From positions 1 through 8,182 of the forward strand of contig QIIJ01000020.1 in assembly GCA_003232595.1 (NCBI GenBank): 8,182 nt of DNA, read 5' to 3'. Positions 7,260 to 8,182 of this stretch are shown here, one piece after another. The DNA is from Aurantimonadaceae bacterium (GTDB lineage: Bacteria > Pseudomonadota > Alphaproteobacteria > Rhizobiales > Rhizobiaceae). The stretch's first letter is position 1. Each line of letters opens with the position of its first letter. A model generated the notes under the pieces. The model saw only the letters and a list, made by a program, of their open reading frames with translations. It was not told where the DNA came from and searched no databases. The translations under genes and the position numbers were made by a program.

Positions 7260-7318
7260 TTCCCACCTCCCCCTTGTGGGGAGGTCGAAGGCGATGACAT
7301 CGGCTTCGGGTGGGGGTA
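7260..7318 (+). repeat. REP-like palindromic unit, left copy
   Basis: This 59-base unit has three parts. First is a perfect hairpin, ACCTCCCC (7265-7272), loop CTTGT, GGGGAGGT (7278-7285). Second is a longer hairpin at 7287-7307, with GAAG and CGATG pairing to CATCG and CTTC around single mismatches. Third is a G-rich end, GGGTGGGGGTA (7308-7318). An inverted copy lies at 7358-7418. The style resembles short intergenic palindromic repeats seen many times in rhizobial genomes; copy number cannot be judged from one window. Confidence 0.75.
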
Positions 7319-7357
7319 TTGCGTGCCACAAGTGATTGGCATTACCAACGATATCGC

Positions 7358-7418
7358 TACCCCCACCCGAACCTTGCCTGCAGCAATGTTCGACCTCCCC
7401 ACAAGGGGGAGGTGGGAA
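7358..7418 (-). repeat. REP-like palindromic unit, right copy (inverted)
   Basis: Read on the minus strand, this 61-base unit repeats the left copy. Its first 30 bases (7389-7418) are the exact reverse complement of 7260-7289, and its last 14 (7358-7371) are the exact reverse complement of 7305-7318. The middle differs in sequence but still folds: GAAC and TTGC pair to GCAA and GTTC, with one mismatch between, around a different loop. The two copies face each other across a 39-base spacer (7319-7357), making a paired arrangement like the bacterial interspersed mosaic elements built from REP sequences. Confidence 0.75.
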
Positions 7419-7473
7419 ATGCGATTGTCTAAAACGGCCATCAATAATTCGCAAATTGGTTTTCAATTTCAAC

Positions 7474-7842
7474 TTACCCGACCAGTTCTTTGTAGCTATC
7501 AAGATCAAGCAACTCATCCAGTTCAGCGGTATTGGACAGTTTCATTTTATAGAGCCAGCCATCGCCCTCGGCACTTTGATTGACTTTGGCCGGGTCTTCT
7601 CCCAAAGCCTCATTAACCTCGGTTATGGTGCCGGACACTGGCGCATAAACATCTGAAGCAGCCTTGACCGATTCCACCACCACCGTATCGCCGCCCTGCT
7701 CGACTTCCGCATCGACTTCCGGCAATTCAATGAAAACAATGTCACCCAGCTGCTCCTGGGCGTAGTTGGTGATGCCGACTGTCGCCTTGTCACCATCAAC
7801 AGTAAGCCATTCATGTTCGTCGGTGTAGTAGGTTTTGCTCAT
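7474..7842 (-). CDS. gcvH: Glycine cleavage system H protein (lipoyl carrier)
   Basis: GcvH is the small lipoylated carrier that moves the aminomethyl intermediate from GcvP to GcvT and is reoxidised by lipoamide dehydrogenase. The product is 122 residues, typical for the family. It shows the N-terminal YYTDEHEWL (5-13), the VGITNYAQEQLGDIVFIELPEV strand region (from 22), and the lipoylation site VVVESVKAASD, with K60 as the modified lysine. APVSGTITEVNEAL follows, and then GDGWLYKMKL near the end. The start at 7842 is supported by GGAG 8 bases upstream and by the family-typical N-terminus; the 41 residues encoded upstream in frame belong to the gcvT 3' region and gap. It begins 16 bases after the gcvT stop, so the two are surely co-transcribed. 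It is the only gene here ending in TAA. Confidence 0.98.
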   Translation of the reverse strand: MSKTYYTDEHEWLTVDGDKATVGITNYAQEQLGDIVFIELPEVDAEVEQGGDTVVVESVKAASDVYAPVSGTITEVNEALGEDPAKVNQSAEGDGWLYKMKLSNTAELDELLDLDSYKELVG

Positions 7843-7858
7843 GGGGTTTTCTCCGCTT

Positions 7859-8182
7859 CTATCGTTTGTAGTTATGGGGGACAAAGGGCAGTGGGTGAAT
7901 TTCCATTTCGATCTGTTTGTTGCGCACCTCGGCAAATATCGGCCCGTCGCCTGCATCCATTTCAATCATGCCAAGCGCCACCGGACCACCCAGTGACGGG
8001 CCAAATCCGCCGGACGTAACCTTGCCAATGGCCTCGCCAGCCGCATCAATCAGTCCGGCACCTGCCCGCACCGGCATTTTACCATTGGGCCTAAGCCCTA
8101 CCCGCCTGCGCTTGCGGCCATCTGAAATCTTCTGTGCCATTGCTTCCGCACCAATATATTTTCCGCCCTGTCGCAGGGGTTT
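7859..8182 (-). CDS. gcvT: Glycine cleavage system T protein, aminomethyltransferase (C-terminal part)
   Basis: The last 107 codons of gcvT are inside the window and the frame stays open to the edge at 8182, so the start lies outside. GcvT uses tetrahydrofolate to release ammonia from the aminomethyl-lipoyl H protein, giving methylene-tetrahydrofolate. What is visible matches the C-terminal barrel domain of the family: KYIGAEAM and RRRVGLRP, then VTSGGFGPSLGGPVALGMI, and a final NKQIEMEIHPLPFVPHNYKR. The catalytic and folate-binding residues of the N-terminal domain are not in view. The gene leads into gcvH after 16 bases, the usual T-H-P order. The stop is TAG. Confidence 0.95.
   Translation of the reverse strand, partial: KPLRQGGKYIGAEAMAQKISDGRKRRRVGLRPNGKMPVRAGAGLIDAAGEAIGKVTSGGFGPSLGGPVALGMIEMDAGDGPIFAEVRNKQIEMEIHPLPFVPHNYKR

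Larger units (their letters stand above)
7162..7473. other. Gene-free gcvH-gcvP gap carrying a palindromic repeat element
   Basis: This 312-base gap has no credible gene. Frames crossing it are low-complexity, follow the palindromes and match no family I know. The middle (7260-7418) is two inverted repeat units. The part next to gcvP (7162-7259) holds the gcvP ribosome binding site and a weaker hairpin at 7219-7236. The part next to gcvH (7419-7473) is AT-rich with no clear terminator or promoter. I looked for a glycine riboswitch and saw none; it would be expected upstream of gcvT, outside the window. Confidence 0.7.

Noticed and set aside
7162..7473. Glycine riboswitch or gcv attenuator RNA in the gap
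   Set aside because: No tandem aptamer-like conserved glycine riboswitch core is visible; the strong structure is fully explained by the inverted repeat units.
7140..7583. Plus-strand open frame of 147 codons across the gcvH-gcvP gap
   Set aside because: It runs through both palindromic units and the antisense of gcvH and the gcvP start. Its glycine/proline-rich product simply reflects the repeat bases.
105..7861. Recoding of TGA as tryptophan, suggested by the absence of TGA stops
   Set aside because: No in-frame TGA occurs inside the genes, and they read at normal family lengths with the standard code.
7843..7965. N-terminal extension of gcvH by 41 residues
   Set aside because: It overlaps the gcvT 3' end, is not family-like, and the ATG at 7842 has a good ribosome binding site and the typical GcvH start.
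1..8182. A new defence, mobile or otherwise undescribed multi-gene system
   Set aside because: All full-length genes belong to glycine cleavage or Tad pilus assembly; no integrase, transposase, toxin-antitoxin pair, CRISPR repeat or tRNA attachment site is visible.

Overview
This window fits an alphaproteobacterium, most likely of the Hyphomicrobiales (rhizobial) kind. The evidence is a Tad/Cpa pilus cluster in the alphaproteobacterial order (cpaB, cpaC, small lipoprotein, cpaE, then probably cpaF), a single-chain glycine decarboxylase, moderate GC content and an intergenic palindromic repeat of a style I associate with rhizobial genomes. The genus cannot be fixed from the sequence. Every gene lies on the minus strand, so the biological reading order runs from high to low coordinates.

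First module (8182 to 4264): the glycine cleavage system. The 3' part of gcvT (T-protein, aminomethyltransferase) is followed after 16 bases by gcvH (lipoyl carrier) and then, after a 312-base gap, by full-length gcvP (PLP-dependent glycine decarboxylase). P decarboxylates glycine and passes the aminomethyl group to the lipoyl arm of H. T then releases ammonia and makes methylene-tetrahydrofolate. The gap between gcvH and gcvP is not empty. It holds two inverted copies of a roughly 60-base repeat unit, with a perfect 30-base outer inverted repeat.

Second module (4121 to 1): part of a Tad (tight adherence) Flp-pilus assembly locus. It has cpaB (RcpC-like periplasmic/inner-membrane factor), cpaC (outer-membrane secretin), a 106-residue lipoprotein where cpaD is usually found, cpaE (TadZ-like localisation ATPase with a degenerate P-loop) and the first 26 codons of what is probably cpaF (motor ATPase). 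cpaA (prepilin peptidase) and a flp pilin gene are not upstream of cpaB, where they often sit; gcvP is there instead.

The 142-base junction between gcvP and the cpaB start carries a 22-base near-perfect palindrome, a TAAGTACA direct repeat and a small GC hairpin. It is the likeliest control region for the pilus genes. The most notable observations are the twin repeat unit with compensating stem changes, the palindrome ahead of cpaB, the short lipoprotein in the cpaD slot, the CpaE P-loop lacking both lysines, and the use of TAG as stop codon in six of the seven genes whose ends are visible. I found no mobile-element genes, CRISPR array, RNA gene or new multi-gene system.
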